From Nocardioides salarius (GTDB taxonomy: Bacteria; Actinomycetota; Actinomycetes; Propionibacteriales; Nocardioidaceae), in contig NZ_JAFBBZ010000001.1 of the NCBI RefSeq assembly GCF_016907435.1, positions 1,612,001-1,676,000 on the forward strand: a stretch of DNA of 64,000 nucleotides, in the 5' to 3' direction. The notes below the pieces were generated by a model. That model was not told the DNA's origin. It saw nothing but the letters and a program-made list of their open reading frames with translations, and did no database searches. Made by a program: the position numbers and the translations under genes. Shown here piece after piece: positions 33,216 to 41,879 of this stretch (the first letter of the stretch is position 1; each line of letters begins with the position of its first letter).

Positions 33216-33713
33216 ATGAGCGAGCGCGACCCGATCCGCGAGGCCCACCGCCAGTGGGTCGCCCACGGCTGGCCCGAGGCCGCCGACGGGATGGCGCTGG
33301 TGACGTCGGTGGTGCGCGTCCAGCAGCTGCTGAGCGGACGCATCGAGGCGGTGCTGCGCCCGCTCGACCTGACCTTCGCGCGCTACGAGGTGCTGCGACT
33401 GCTGTCCTTTTCCTCGGCCGGGCGGCTGCCGATGATGCGGTTGGGCTCGCTGCTGCAGGTGCACCCCGCCTCGGTCACCAGCGCGGTCGACCGCCTCGAG
33501 CGCCAGGGCTTCGTACGCCGCGTGCGCGGCGACGGCGACCGGCGCGTGGTGCTCGCGGAGATCACCGACGCGGGACGCGAGGTCGTCGAGCGGGCGACCG
33601 AGGGGCTCAACACCGACGTCTTCGGCTCCCCCGGCATCGGGGCGGAGTCGACGGCCGAGCTGACCAGGCTCCTGGGCGAGCTGCGCGCCAGCGCGGGCGA
33701 CCGGGTCGACTGA
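33216..33713 (+). CDS. MarR-family transcriptional regulator
   Basis: 165 residues from ATG 33216. It is a winged-helix DNA-binding protein: [20 protein letters not shown], then recognition helix [20 protein letters not shown] and wing [20 protein letters not shown]. It acts as a dimer. It is divergent from the old-yellow-enzyme gene, sharing the region that holds KstR-like operator 2, and could regulate that gene or the following mutase gene. The ligand is unknown. A CAGACT hexamer lies 8 nt before the ATG. Confidence 0.9.
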   Translation: MSERDPIREAHRQWVAHGWPEAADGMALVTSVVRVQQLLSGRIEAVLRPLDLTFARYEVLRLLSFSSAGRLPMMRLGSLLQVHPASVTSAVDRLERQGFVRRVRGDGDRRVVLAEITDAGREVVERATEGLNTDVFGSPGIGAESTAELTRLLGELRASAGDRVD

Positions 33714-33782
33714 TCCGTCCCCGACCGCGCAGACCGCCTCGACTACCGGCACGTAGGGGTTCCGGGTGCGACGGGCATCACT

Positions 33783-33812
33783 TATGCTGAGATAGTTGGA
33801 CGTCCAACTATC
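33783..33812. promoter_or_regulatory. Mutase promoter with 22-bp palindromic operator
   Basis: A TATGCT -10 hexamer (33783-33788) is followed at once by a perfect 22-bp palindrome, 33791-33812: GATAGTTGGAC and its exact reverse complement GTCCAACTATC. The palindrome covers the expected transcription start, a typical place for a TetR- or GntR-type repressor. It is 20 bp before the icmF ATG. A -35 is weak (TTCCGG at 33760-33765). The cognate repressor is not identifiable from the window. Confidence 0.75.
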
Positions 33813-33832
33813 TTCCCCGGAGCGAGCCCCGC

Positions 33833-36800
33833 ATGAGCGACCTGCACCAGCCCACCCACCCCGTCCGCCTCGTCACGGCCTCGAGCCTGTTCGACGGCCA
33901 CGACGCCTCGATCAACATCATGAGGCGGATCTTCCAGAGCCAGGGCTGCGAGGTGATCCACCTCGGGCACAACCGCTCCGTGGCCGAGGTCGTCGACGCC
34001 GCGCTCGAGGAGGACGTGCAGGGCGTCGCCGTGTCGTCGTACCAGGGCGGGCACATCGAGTACTTCGAGTACCTCGTGGAGTCGCTGCGCGAGCGCGGCG
34101 CCGGGCACGTCAAGGTCGTCGGCGGGGGCGGCGGCGTGATCGTGCGCGACGAGATCCAGCGCCTGCGCGACTCCGGGGTCACCATCTTCTCGCCCGAGGA
34201 CGGGCAGCGCATGGGCCTGGTCGGGATGATCAACAGCGTCGTCGCCGACTGCGACCACGACCTGTGGGAGGCCGGCTCGGTCACCGCCGAGCAGGTGCTC
34301 AGCGGCGACCGCTTCGCCGTGGCCCGCGCCATCACCGGGGCCGAGCTGGGCCGCCTCGGCGGCGAGCTCGAGACCATCCAGCAGGCCGCCGCGCGCAGCC
34401 ACGCCCCCGTGCTGGGCATCACCGGCACCGGTGGCTCGGGCAAGTCCTCGCTCACCGACGAGCTGGTGCGCCGCTTCCGCGTCGACCAGCAGGACAAGCT
34501 GCGCGTGGCCGTGATCGCCGTCGACCCGACCCGTCGCAAGGGTGGCGGGGCGCTGCTCGGCGACCGGATCCGGATGAACAGCCTCGACGGCGACCGGGTC
34601 TTCTTCCGCTCCCTGGCCACCCGCGGCGCCCACGAGCTGCCCGACCACCTGCCGCACGTCATCGACGTCGCCAAGGCCGCCGGCTTCGACCTCGTCATCG
34701 TCGAGACCCCCGGCATCGGCCAGGGCGACGCCGCGATCGTGCCGTTCGTCGACACCGCGATGTACGTGATGACGCCCGAGTTCGGCGCCGCCAGCCAGCT
34801 CGAGAAGATCGACATGCTCGACTTCGCCGACACCGTGGCCATCAACAAGTTCGAGCGCCGCGGCGCCAAGGACGCGCTGCGCGACGTCGGGCGCCAGCTG
34901 GTGCGCAACCGCGAGGCGTTCGGCCAGCAGCCCGACCAGATGCCGGTCTTCGGCACCAGCGCCGCCACCTTCAACGACGACGGCGTCACCGCGCTCTACC
35001 AGCACCTGCGCGGCATCCTGGCCGAGAAGGGCCTGCCCGCCCAGGAGGGCACCCTGGCCCCCGTCGAGGTCAAGCACTCCTCCGGCATCCGCGCCGTGGT
35101 GCCCCAGGAGCGCGTGCGCTACCTGGCCGAGATCACCGAGACCGTCCGCGGCTACCACCAGCGCACCGAGCAGCTCGTCGAGGCGGCCCGCCGGGTCCAG
35201 CGCCTCGAGGCCGTCACCGCCGAGCTCGAGGACCACGACGCCGGCGACGTGCCGGCCCTGCTCGAGAAGGCCCGGCGCCAGCTCGACCCCGAGGTCGCCG
35301 AGCAGCTCGAGGCCTGGCCCTCGGTCGTGGAGTCCTACTCCGGCGACGAGCAGGTCGTGGTGGTGCGCGACAAGGAGATCCACACCGCGCTGACCCGCGA
35401 GTCGCTCAGCGGCAACAAGATCCCCCGCGTCGCGCTGCCGTCGTACGACGACGCCGGCGAGCTGGTGCGCTTCTGGCGCCGCGAGAACCTGCCCGGGCTC
35501 TTCCCCTTCACCGCCGGCGTCTTCAAGTTCAAGCGCGACGGTGAGGACCCGGCGCGGATGTTCGCCGGCGAGGGCGACCCCGCGCGCACCAACCGCCGCT
35601 TCAAGATCCTCTCGGCCGACGGCGACGCCAAGCGGCTCTCGACCGCCTTCGACTCCGTGACCCTCTACGGCCGCGACCCCGACGAGCGCCCCGACATCTA
35701 CGGCAAGGTCGGCACCTCCGGCGTCTCGGTGGCCACGCTCGACGACATGAAGGTGCTCTACGACGGCTTCGACCTCGTCGCGCCGAGCACCTCGGTCTCG
35801 ATGACCATCAACGGCCCGGCGCCCACGGTGCTGGCCTTCTTCCTCAACACCGTCATCGACCAGCAGGTCGACGCCTTCCGCGAGCGCGAGGGCCGCGAGC
35901 CCGACGCCGACGAGACCGCGATGCTCGCCGCCCACGCCGTGGCCAGCGTGCGCGGCACGGTGCAGGCCGACATCCTCAAGGAGGACCAGGGCCAGAACAC
36001 CTGCCTGTTCTCCACCGAGTTCTCGCTGCGGATGATGGCCGACATCCAGGAGTGGTTCATCCAGAAGCAGGTGCGCAACTTCTACTCGGTCTCCATCTCC
36101 GGCTACCACATCGCCGAGGCCGGGGCGAACCCCATCAGCCAGCTCGCCTTCACCCTGGCCAACGGCTTCACCTACGTCGAGGCCTACCTCGCGCGGGGCA
36201 TGGACATCGACGACTTCGCGCCCAACCTGTCGTTCTTCTTCTCCAACGGCATGGATCCCGAGTACTCCGTCATCGGCCGCGTCGCGCGCCGGATCTGGGC
36301 GGTGGCGATGCGCGACAGGTACGGCGCCAGCGAGCGCTCGCAGAAGCTGAAGTACCACGTGCAGACGAGCGGTCGCTCCCTGCACGCGCAGGAGATGGAC
36401 TTCAACGACATCCGCACCACGCTGCAGGCGCTGATCGCGATCTACGACAACGCCAACTCGCTGCACACCAACGCCTACGACGAGGCGGTCACGACGCCGG
36501 GCGAGGAGTCGGTGCGCCGCGCGCTGGCCATCCAGCTCATCATCAACCGCGAGTGGGGCCTGGCGATGAACGAGAACCCGCTGCAGGGCTCGTTCATCAT
36601 CGACCAGCTCACCGACCTCGTCGAGGAGGCCGTGCTCGCCGAGTTCGACCGCATCAACGAGCGCGGCGGCGTGCTCGGCGCGATGGAGACCGGCTACCAG
36701 CGCGGGCGCATCCAGGACGAGTCGATGCTCTACGAGCACCGCAAGCACGACGGCTCGCTGCCGATCGTGGGCGTCAACACCTTCCTCAAGGAGGTCGGCG

Positions 36801-37054
36801 ACGACGCCACTCCCCAGCACGTCGAGCTGGCCCGCGCCACCGACGAGGAGAAGGAGTCGCAGCTGCGCCGGGTGCACGAGTTCCAGCGCGCCCACGAGGC
36901 CGAGGCCGCCGAGGCGCTGGCCCGCCTCAAGGCAGCGGCCACCTCCGGCGAGAACGTCTTCGCGGTCCTGATGGACGCCGCCCGCGTCTGCTCGCTGGGC
37001 CAGGTCACCGAGGCCTTCTTCGAGGTCGGCGGGGCCTACCGCCGCAACGTCTGA
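33833..37054 (+). CDS. icmF: Fused isobutyryl-CoA mutase with G-protein chaperone (IcmF)
   Basis: 1073 residues from ATG 33833 (GGAG about 10 nt upstream), the normal length for IcmF. Domain order: B12-binding (SSLFDGHDASINIMRRIFQS, lower-ligand His in DGHDAS near residue 22), MeaB-like GTPase with P-loop GITGTGGSGKSSLTDEL near residue 197 and NKFER near 342, then the acyl-CoA mutase barrel (LSFFFSNGMDPEYSVIGR, HVQTSGRSLHAQEMDFNDIR). With adenosylcobalamin it interconverts isobutyryl- and n-butyryl-CoA (or related branched acyl-CoAs). The palindromic operator upstream suggests repression. Its TGA stop is the first triplet of a 22-bp repeat array. Confidence 0.94.
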   Translation: MSDLHQPTHPVRLVTASSLFDGHDASINIMRRIFQSQGCEVIHLGHNRSVAEVVDAALEEDVQGVAVSSYQGGHIEYFEYLVESLRERGAGHVKVVGGGGGVIVRDEIQRLRDSGVTIFSPEDGQRMGLVGMINSVVADCDHDLWEAGSVTAEQVLSGDRFAVARAITGAELGRLGGELETIQQAAARSHAPVLGITGTGGSGKSSLTDELVRRFRVDQQDKLRVAVIAVDPTRRKGGGALLGDRIRMNSLDGDRVFFRSLATRGAHELPDHLPHVIDVAKAAGFDLVIVETPGIGQGDAAIVPFVDTAMYVMTPEFGAASQLEKIDMLDFADTVAINKFERRGAKDALRDVGRQLVRNREAFGQQPDQMPVFGTSAATFNDDGVTALYQHLRGILAEKGLPAQEGTLAPVEVKHSSGIRAVVPQERVRYLAEITETVRGYHQRTEQLVEAARRVQRLEAVTAELEDHDAGDVPALLEKARRQLDPEVAEQLEAWPSVVESYSGDEQVVVVRDKEIHTALTRESLSGNKIPRVALPSYDDAGELVRFWRRENLPGLFPFTAGVFKFKRDGEDPARMFAGEGDPARTNRRFKILSADGDAKRLSTAFDSVTLYGRDPDERPDIYGKVGTSGVSVATLDDMKVLYDGFDLVAPSTSVSMTINGPAPTVLAFFLNTVIDQQVDAFREREGREPDADETAMLAAHAVASVRGTVQADILKEDQGQNTCLFSTEFSLRMMADIQEWFIQKQVRNFYSVSISGYHIAEAGANPISQLAFTLANGFTYVEAYLARGMDIDDFAPNLSFFFSNGMDPEYSVIGRVARRIWAVAMRDRYGASERSQKLKYHVQTSGRSLHAQEMDFNDIRTTLQALIAIYDNANSLHTNAYDEAVTTPGEESVRRALAIQLIINREWGLAMNENPLQGSFIIDQLTDLVEEAVLAEFDRINERGGVLGAMETGYQRGRIQDESMLYEHRKHDGSLPIVGVNTFLKEVGDDATPQHVELARATDEEKESQLRRVHEFQRAHEAEAAEALARLKAAATSGENVFAVLMDAARVCSLGQVTEAFFEVGGAYRRNV

Positions 37055-37270
37055 CCCGGCCCATACTTCCCGCCGAGACGGCCCAAACTTCACCCTGACC
37101 CGGCCCATACTTCGCGTCGAGTCGGCCCGAACCTTCGGCCGGCCGGTTCGGGCCGGGTCGGTGGGAGATTCAGGCCGGGTCAGGGTGAGATCTGGGACGG
37201 GTCGGCGGGAGAATTGGGACGGGTCAGGGTGAGATCTGGGCCGGGTCGGCGGGAGATTTGGGACGGGTCG
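37052..37270. repeat. 22-bp tandem repeat array 2, two inverted halves
   Basis: Left half: four units read as TGACCCGGCCCATACTTC-like on the plus strand (37052-37073, 37074-37095, 37096-37117, 37118-37139). Right half: the same unit inverted, one partial unit then five full 22-bp units from 37161 to 37270. The halves meet at a CCGAACC/GGTTCGG inverted centre near 37128-37151. Right-half units alternate GGGTGAGATCTGGG and GCGGGAGAWTTGGG, so growth was by 44-bp dimers. The first triplet of the array is the icmF stop codon. Confidence 0.88.
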
Positions 37271-37285
37271 GGGAGGGTGGGGCAC

Positions 37286-38035
37286 ATGGACGACCTGGGG
37301 ACGACGTACGACGGCCCGCGCCCGGCGCGGCGGGTGGTCTCGCTGGTGCCGTCGCTGACCGAGGCGCTGGTCTCGGTCGAGCGCTCGGCGGTGGTGGGGG
37401 CGACCGACTGGTGCATCCGGCCCACCGACCTCGAGACCACGCGGGTGCGGGGCACCAAGAACCCCGACCTCGCCGCGGTCCGGGCGCTGGAGCCCGACGT
37501 GGTGGTGGCGAACAAGGAGGAGAACCGCGAGCTCGACGTGCGCCGGCTGCGGGACTCTGGGGTACGGGTCTGGGTCACCGACATCGAGACCGTGCCCGGC
37601 GCCGTGGCGTCGATGGAGCGGCTGCTCGACGGCATCGGCTGGCAGCGTCCCGACTGGCTGGCCCGGGCCCGCGAGCTGTGGTGCGGGCCGCTGCCCGAGG
37701 TGACCAGGCGGGTGGTGGTGCCGATCTGGCGCGACCCGTGGATGGTCGTCGGCCCGGCCACCTTCACCAGCGACCTGTGCCGCCGGCTGGGGTGGCAGAC
37801 GCTGCCGGACACCGGTGACGCCGCCGAGGGCCGCTACCCGTCGCTCGACGTGGCGCAGATCGACGCCCTCGGCGCCGACGCCGTGCTGCTGCCCGACGAG
37901 CCCTACGAGTTCACGGCCACCGACGGGCCCGAGGCGCTGCGCTCGCCCTGCGAGCTCGTCGACGGGCGGCTGCTGACCTGGTACGGGCCCTCGCTGCTCG
38001 ACGCGCGCACCTCGGTGGAGCGCCGCGGCGCCTGA
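37286..38035 (+). CDS. BtuF/TroA-like metal-receptor protein without signal peptide
   Basis: 249 residues from ATG 37286, with GGGAGGG upstream. It has the helical-backbone periplasmic-binding fold of cobalamin/haem/ferrisiderophore receptors: RRVVSLVPSLTEALVSVERS, VVGATDWCIRPTDLETTRVR, KNPDLAAVRALEPDVVVANK, then VPGAVASMERLLDGIG. No signal peptide or lipobox is present, so it is cytoplasmic, unlike BtuF. Cytosolic members are often annotated cobalamin-binding protein, and position after the B12-dependent mutase fits, but ligand binding is unproven. Its last 133 bp overlap the convergent acyltransferase gene. Confidence 0.75.
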   Translation: MDDLGTTYDGPRPARRVVSLVPSLTEALVSVERSAVVGATDWCIRPTDLETTRVRGTKNPDLAAVRALEPDVVVANKEENRELDVRRLRDSGVRVWVTDIETVPGAVASMERLLDGIGWQRPDWLARARELWCGPLPEVTRRVVVPIWRDPWMVVGPATFTSDLCRRLGWQTLPDTGDAAEGRYPSLDVAQIDALGADAVLLPDEPYEFTATDGPEALRSPCELVDGRLLTWYGPSLLDARTSVERRGA

Positions 38036-39102
38036 CGACGCGCCCGCGCGGGCCGCCCCGGCATCGTGAACAGCCAGGTCGCCCCGAGGCGCAGCAGCAC
38101 CCAGTGCGCGGCCAGCGAGACCAGCACCGCGACCGCGGTGACCACCAGCGGGTGCAGCACGCCGCGCACGACCGAGCCCTCCTCGAGGTCGACCAGCGGC
38201 GGCAGGTGCAGCAGGCTGGCCAGCACCACCGTGTGCAGCACGTAGATCGGCAGCGTGCGGCGACCGACCCAGCCCAGCAGCCGCGCCGGCGGTCCGCTGC
38301 GCGCCAGCACCGCGGCGACCCGCAGGCCCAGCGGCACGCCGACGACGCTGGCCACCAGCAGGTGCACGCTGATCGGCAGGGGCAGCCGCGCCAGCAGCAC
38401 CGCGAGCGCGACGTACGCCGCCGCCACCGGCAACAGCCCGCCCCACCGCCCGCGCGGTCCCTCGGCCAGGCGGCGCACCACCCGAGGCGCCAGCGCGCCC
38501 AGGGCGAAGTAGGTGAAGTGGAAGAGCACGGAGAAGCGGTTCCACTGCTCGATGCCCAGCTGGGAGGAGAGCGCCGAGACCAGGGCCGCGCCGCCGAGCA
38601 CCCAGCCGGCGGGCAGCCCGGCCAGCAGCTTGGCCAGCACGAAGTAGAGCGCCAGCGCGTAGAGGAACCACACGCCGGTCGAGGCCCAGACCAGGTCCTC
38701 GGCCAGCTCACCGAGGTCCTGGGTGCGGTTCATCGGCAGCAGCCGCTCGACCGAGAAGAACGCGCCGAGCAGCAGCAGCCACACGACGTAGGTGTAGTAC
38801 GGCGCCAGCGCGCGGCGGCGCACCTGCGCCCAGGGCCGGTGCACGGCGCGGGCGGCCACGTAGCCGCTGAGCACGAAGAACAGCGGCATCCGCACCGGCT
38901 TGAGGGCGCTGGTCACCGCGCCCCAGCCGGCCGCCACCGCGGCCAGCGGCTCGGGGGCGTCGAGGCCGAGGTTCTTGACGACCGCGTGGTGCAGCACCAC
39001 CAGCAGGATGGACAGCCCCTTGGCCACGTCGATCCACAGGACCCGGGAGGTGCCGGCACCGGCGACGACGGGTGCGGCGGAGGCGGGCAGGGGGGTGTGC
39101 AC
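37903..39102 (-). CDS. Acyltransferase-3 family membrane protein
   Basis: 399 residues from GTG 39102. It has about ten membrane segments. The family start WIDVAKGLSILLVVLHHAVV (usual RxxxxR/H motif region with conserved His pair), PLFFVLSGYVAARAVHRPWA and LPIYVLHTVVLASLLHL are typical of acyltransferase-3 proteins (OafA/NolL, DUF1624-like) that O-acylate sugars or lipids at the membrane. The last roughly 45 residues (ARRQAPRRSTEVRASSSEGP on) are low complexity and are antisense to the end of the BtuF-like gene, so the true biological end may be earlier in the family alignment. Confidence 0.78.
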   Translation of the reverse strand: MHTPLPASAAPVVAGAGTSRVLWIDVAKGLSILLVVLHHAVVKNLGLDAPEPLAAVAAGWGAVTSALKPVRMPLFFVLSGYVAARAVHRPWAQVRRRALAPYYTYVVWLLLLGAFFSVERLLPMNRTQDLGELAEDLVWASTGVWFLYALALYFVLAKLLAGLPAGWVLGGAALVSALSSQLGIEQWNRFSVLFHFTYFALGALAPRVVRRLAEGPRGRWGGLLPVAAAYVALAVLLARLPLPISVHLLVASVVGVPLGLRVAAVLARSGPPARLLGWVGRRTLPIYVLHTVVLASLLHLPPLVDLEEGSVVRGVLHPLVVTAVAVLVSLAAHWVLLRLGATWLFTMPGRPARARRQAPRRSTEVRASSSEGPYQVSSRPSTSSQGERSASGPSVAVNS

Positions 39103-39210
39103 GGCTCCGAGTGTCCGGCCCCGGCACGCGCGAGCGGCAATCACGACCCCCCGTCGTGACCGGCTTCACAGCCCCCGCTCAGCCCCGCCCAGCCCCCCTG
39201 TGGGCGCGGT

Positions 39211-40848
39211 TCAGCCCTCGTCGGACCGTGGCCGCACCAGCGCGGTGGCCGTGGGACGCCCGCGCAGCACGGTCGACCCGGCGTCCTCCCACCGGCCGGC
39301 CTCGTCGCCCGCCCCGGCCCGCTCGGCGGCCTGCACCGTCTCGCGGGTGCTGAGCACCCGCGGCCGCTCGGCCTTGGCGAGCTCGGTGAGCCGGGCCGCG
39401 GCGTTGACCGCGTCGCCGATCACCGTGTACTCGAGGCGGCTGCGCGTGCCGACGTTGCCGGCCACGGTCGGACCGGTGCACACGCCGATGCCGGCGGCGA
39501 CGTCGGGCCGCTCGGCGCGCAGCCGCTCGTCGATGCGGCGCGCGGCCGCCAGCGCCGCGGCGGCGTGGCCCGGCTGGTCGACCGGAGCGCCGAAGACCGC
39601 GAGGACCGCGTCGCCGATGAACTTGTTGACCAGGCCGCCGGCCCGGTCGACCTCGTCGACGACCACCTCGAAGAACGCGTTGAGGACCGCGACCACCTCG
39701 GCCGGCTCGCGCTCGGCGGCCATCGCCGTCGAGCCCACGAGGTCGACGAAGACCACGCTGACCTCGCGGGTCTCGCCGCCCAGCCGCACCTCGCCGCCGC
39801 TCGCGGCCCGGGCGACCTCCCGGCCCACGTGGCGACCGAACACGTCGCGCAGGTGCTCGCGCTCGCGCAGGCCCTCGGCCATCCGGTTGAACCCGGCCTG
39901 CAGCTCGCCGAGCTCGGTGGCGTCGTAGACCGCGACCCGCTGGTCGAGGTCGCCGCGCTCGACCTCCAGCAGCGCCAGGCGGACCGAGGTCAGGGGCGCC
40001 ACGACCGACCGGGCGTTGAGCACGGTGACCAGGAGCCCGACCACCAGCACCACTCCCCCGAGCACCAGCACCTCGACGGCCAGGCGGCGGGTGCTCACGG
40101 AGTCGCCGACCAGCACCAGCAGCGCCGCCAGCGACAGCCCGACGACCGGGGCCGCGGTGCCGAGCAGCCAGAACATCAGCATCCGCCCACCGACGCCCAG
40201 GCCGCGAGGGCGCCGCCCGTCCTCCCTGGCGGTGCCGCCGGCCAGGGCCCGGGCCGCGACCGGGCGCAGCGCGAACTCGGAGAACAGGTAGGCGACCGCG
40301 CAGGCGACGACGCCGCCGATGGCCACCGTCAGCCCGGTGCTGAGCGCGCGCTCGGGCTGCAGCCACAGCGCCAGGGCGACGAAGAGCGCGTCGGCGACCA
40401 GCCAGAGCACACCGGCCAGCACGGTGAGCCGCAGCGGCACCCGCAGCACCCGGCGCCGCTCCCGCGGGGTCGGGTCGGCGCCGCCGAGGGCCCACCGCAG
40501 GCTGCGCAGCGCGACCCGGGTGCCCCAGGCGGTGCCGACCACGAGCGCGACACCGACGTAGACCGGCACCGCGACCGCCAGGGCCAGCCAGGTCGCGCCC
40601 TCCGGCGCCGGGGCGGTGACCACGAAGAGCGAGAGCAGCAGCACGACACCGGCGCCGATGCCGTGGGTGAGCGTCAGCGCCAGGGTCAGGAGCACCTGCA
40701 CCCGCACCCGCAGCCGGCGCGTCGACTGCGTCTCGGTGCCGAGCAGCCACGAGCCGAACGGCGTACGCCGCGCGCGGGAGCGGCGTACGGACCGGTCTGC
40801 CGCGGCCGGGGCCGGGTCCTGGGGGAAGTCCTCCACGCCGCGCATCAT
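39211..40848 (-). CDS. Membrane class III adenylate/guanylate cyclase with HAMP domain
   Basis: 545 residues from ATG 40848 (ATG 40845 equally possible). An N-terminal cytoplasmic stretch is followed by about six membrane helices, a HAMP linker (RSVVAPLTSVRLALLEVERG ... ELGELQAGFNRMAEGLRERE) and the cyclase domain: VSVVFVDLVGSTAMAAEREP with the metal Asp, GGLVNKFIGDAVLAVFGAPV with substrate Lys and second Asp, and TRSRLEYTVIGDAVNAAARL. It makes cAMP (or cGMP) and resembles mycobacterial Rv3645/Rv1318c cyclases. It is divergent from the sigma-factor gene with 131 bp between. Confidence 0.88.
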   Translation of the reverse strand: MMRGVEDFPQDPAPAAADRSVRRSRARRTPFGSWLLGTETQSTRRLRVRVQVLLTLALTLTHGIGAGVVLLLSLFVVTAPAPEGATWLALAVAVPVYVGVALVVGTAWGTRVALRSLRWALGGADPTPRERRRVLRVPLRLTVLAGVLWLVADALFVALALWLQPERALSTGLTVAIGGVVACAVAYLFSEFALRPVAARALAGGTAREDGRRPRGLGVGGRMLMFWLLGTAAPVVGLSLAALLVLVGDSVSTRRLAVEVLVLGGVVLVVGLLVTVLNARSVVAPLTSVRLALLEVERGDLDQRVAVYDATELGELQAGFNRMAEGLREREHLRDVFGRHVGREVARAASGGEVRLGGETREVSVVFVDLVGSTAMAAEREPAEVVAVLNAFFEVVVDEVDRAGGLVNKFIGDAVLAVFGAPVDQPGHAAAALAAARRIDERLRAERPDVAAGIGVCTGPTVAGNVGTRSRLEYTVIGDAVNAAARLTELAKAERPRVLSTRETVQAAERAGAGDEAGRWEDAGSTVLRGRPTATALVRPRSDEG

Positions 40849-40979
40849 CGCGCACGCGCCCGAAGGGGTGAGGTTGTAGAAGGTTTGTGCAATGTTGTGT
40901 AGATTCTTGTTCAGGTCAGCGGACCTCCCCCGCAGGACACCGAGCAGCACATCGAGCAGGACACGGAAGGCAGCAGGAC

Positions 40980-41792
40980 ATGACCAGCACCCTCGCCGAG
41001 CGACGCACCACCTTCCGCGCCTCCGACGCCGAGCGCGCCGCGGCCACCACGAGCCTGCTGGCCCGCGCCGCGGCCACCACCGACGAGGCCGAGCGGCGCG
41101 CCTGCCACGACGAGGTCGTGCGGGTGAACATGCGCGTCGCCGAGGCGGTGGCGCGGCGCTACGCCCGGCGCGGCGTGCCGGTCGAGGACCTCACCCAGAT
41201 CGCGTACCTGGCGCTGGTGCGGGCCGTGCGCCGCTACGACGCCGCGCACGAGCGCGACCTGCTGGCCTACGCCGTGCCGACCATCGAGGGCGACATCCGC
41301 CGGCACTTCCGCGACCACGGCTGGACCATCCGGCCGCCGCGCGACGTGCAGCGCGCCCACACGCGCCTGGTGCGCACCGGCGCCAGCCTCGACCGCTACG
41401 ACACCGGCGCGCTCAACGACCTCGCCTCCCAGGTCGAGGAGCCGGTCGAGGTGGTGCGCGAGGCGCTGTCGGCCCGCACCTGCTTCTCGCTGCTCTCCCT
41501 CGACCAGCCCATCGGCTCGGGCGGCCCGGGCTCGGGCGACGGGGAGGGCCCCACCCCCGACGTCGCCGACGTGGCCGACCGCTCGCAGGAGCAGGCCGAG
41601 GCGCGGCTGCTGGTGCGCCCGCTCGTCGCGTCGTTGGGCGAGCGCGAGCAGCGGATCCTGCGCTGGCGCTTCGTCGAGGAGCTCTCGCAGCGCGAGATCG
41701 CCGAGCGGCTGGGCCTCTCGCAGATCCAGGTCTCGCGCCTGCTGCAGCGGGTGCTCACCCAGATGCGGGGCGCGCTCGCCGAGGCCGTCTGA
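40980..41792 (+). CDS. SigB/SigF-family sigma factor
   Basis: 270 residues from ATG 40980 (GGAAGGCAGCAGGA just upstream); the frame is open further upstream but that part is not sigma-like. Region 2: EVVRVNMRVAEAVARRYARR, EDLTQIAYLALVRAVRRYDA, AVPTIEGDIRRHFRDHGWTI. Region 4: SLGEREQRILRWRFVEELSQ then REIAERLGLSQIQVSRLLQR. These are the hallmarks of the stress/development SigB-SigF-SigG group. No anti-sigma or anti-anti-sigma gene is adjacent, unlike most members. TAGATT at 40900-40905 is a possible -10 with an 80-nt leader. The likely role is a stress or light regulon with the adjacent CarH-like gene (inference). Confidence 0.88.
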   Translation: MTSTLAERRTTFRASDAERAAATTSLLARAAATTDEAERRACHDEVVRVNMRVAEAVARRYARRGVPVEDLTQIAYLALVRAVRRYDAAHERDLLAYAVPTIEGDIRRHFRDHGWTIRPPRDVQRAHTRLVRTGASLDRYDTGALNDLASQVEEPVEVVREALSARTCFSLLSLDQPIGSGGPGSGDGEGPTPDVADVADRSQEQAEARLLVRPLVASLGEREQRILRWRFVEELSQREIAERLGLSQIQVSRLLQRVLTQMRGALAEAV

Positions 41793-41879
41793 GCCCTCGC
41801 GGACGCCGCGCGGCACCCTCCGGGAGATGCTGACGAGCCCCCGCACGCCGTGCAGGGTTCGTCTAAACTCCGGGGCACC

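Noticed and set aside
33782-38671. A 1629-codon minus-strand open frame across icmF
   Set aside because: It is a shadow of icmF and the acyltransferase gene: low-complexity His/Gly/Val/Leu composition and no domain.
40874-40905. SigF-type (GTTT-N15-GGGTA) promoter before the sigma gene
   Set aside because: Only a TAGATT hexamer is convincing; the -35 does not fit a known consensus at the right spacing.
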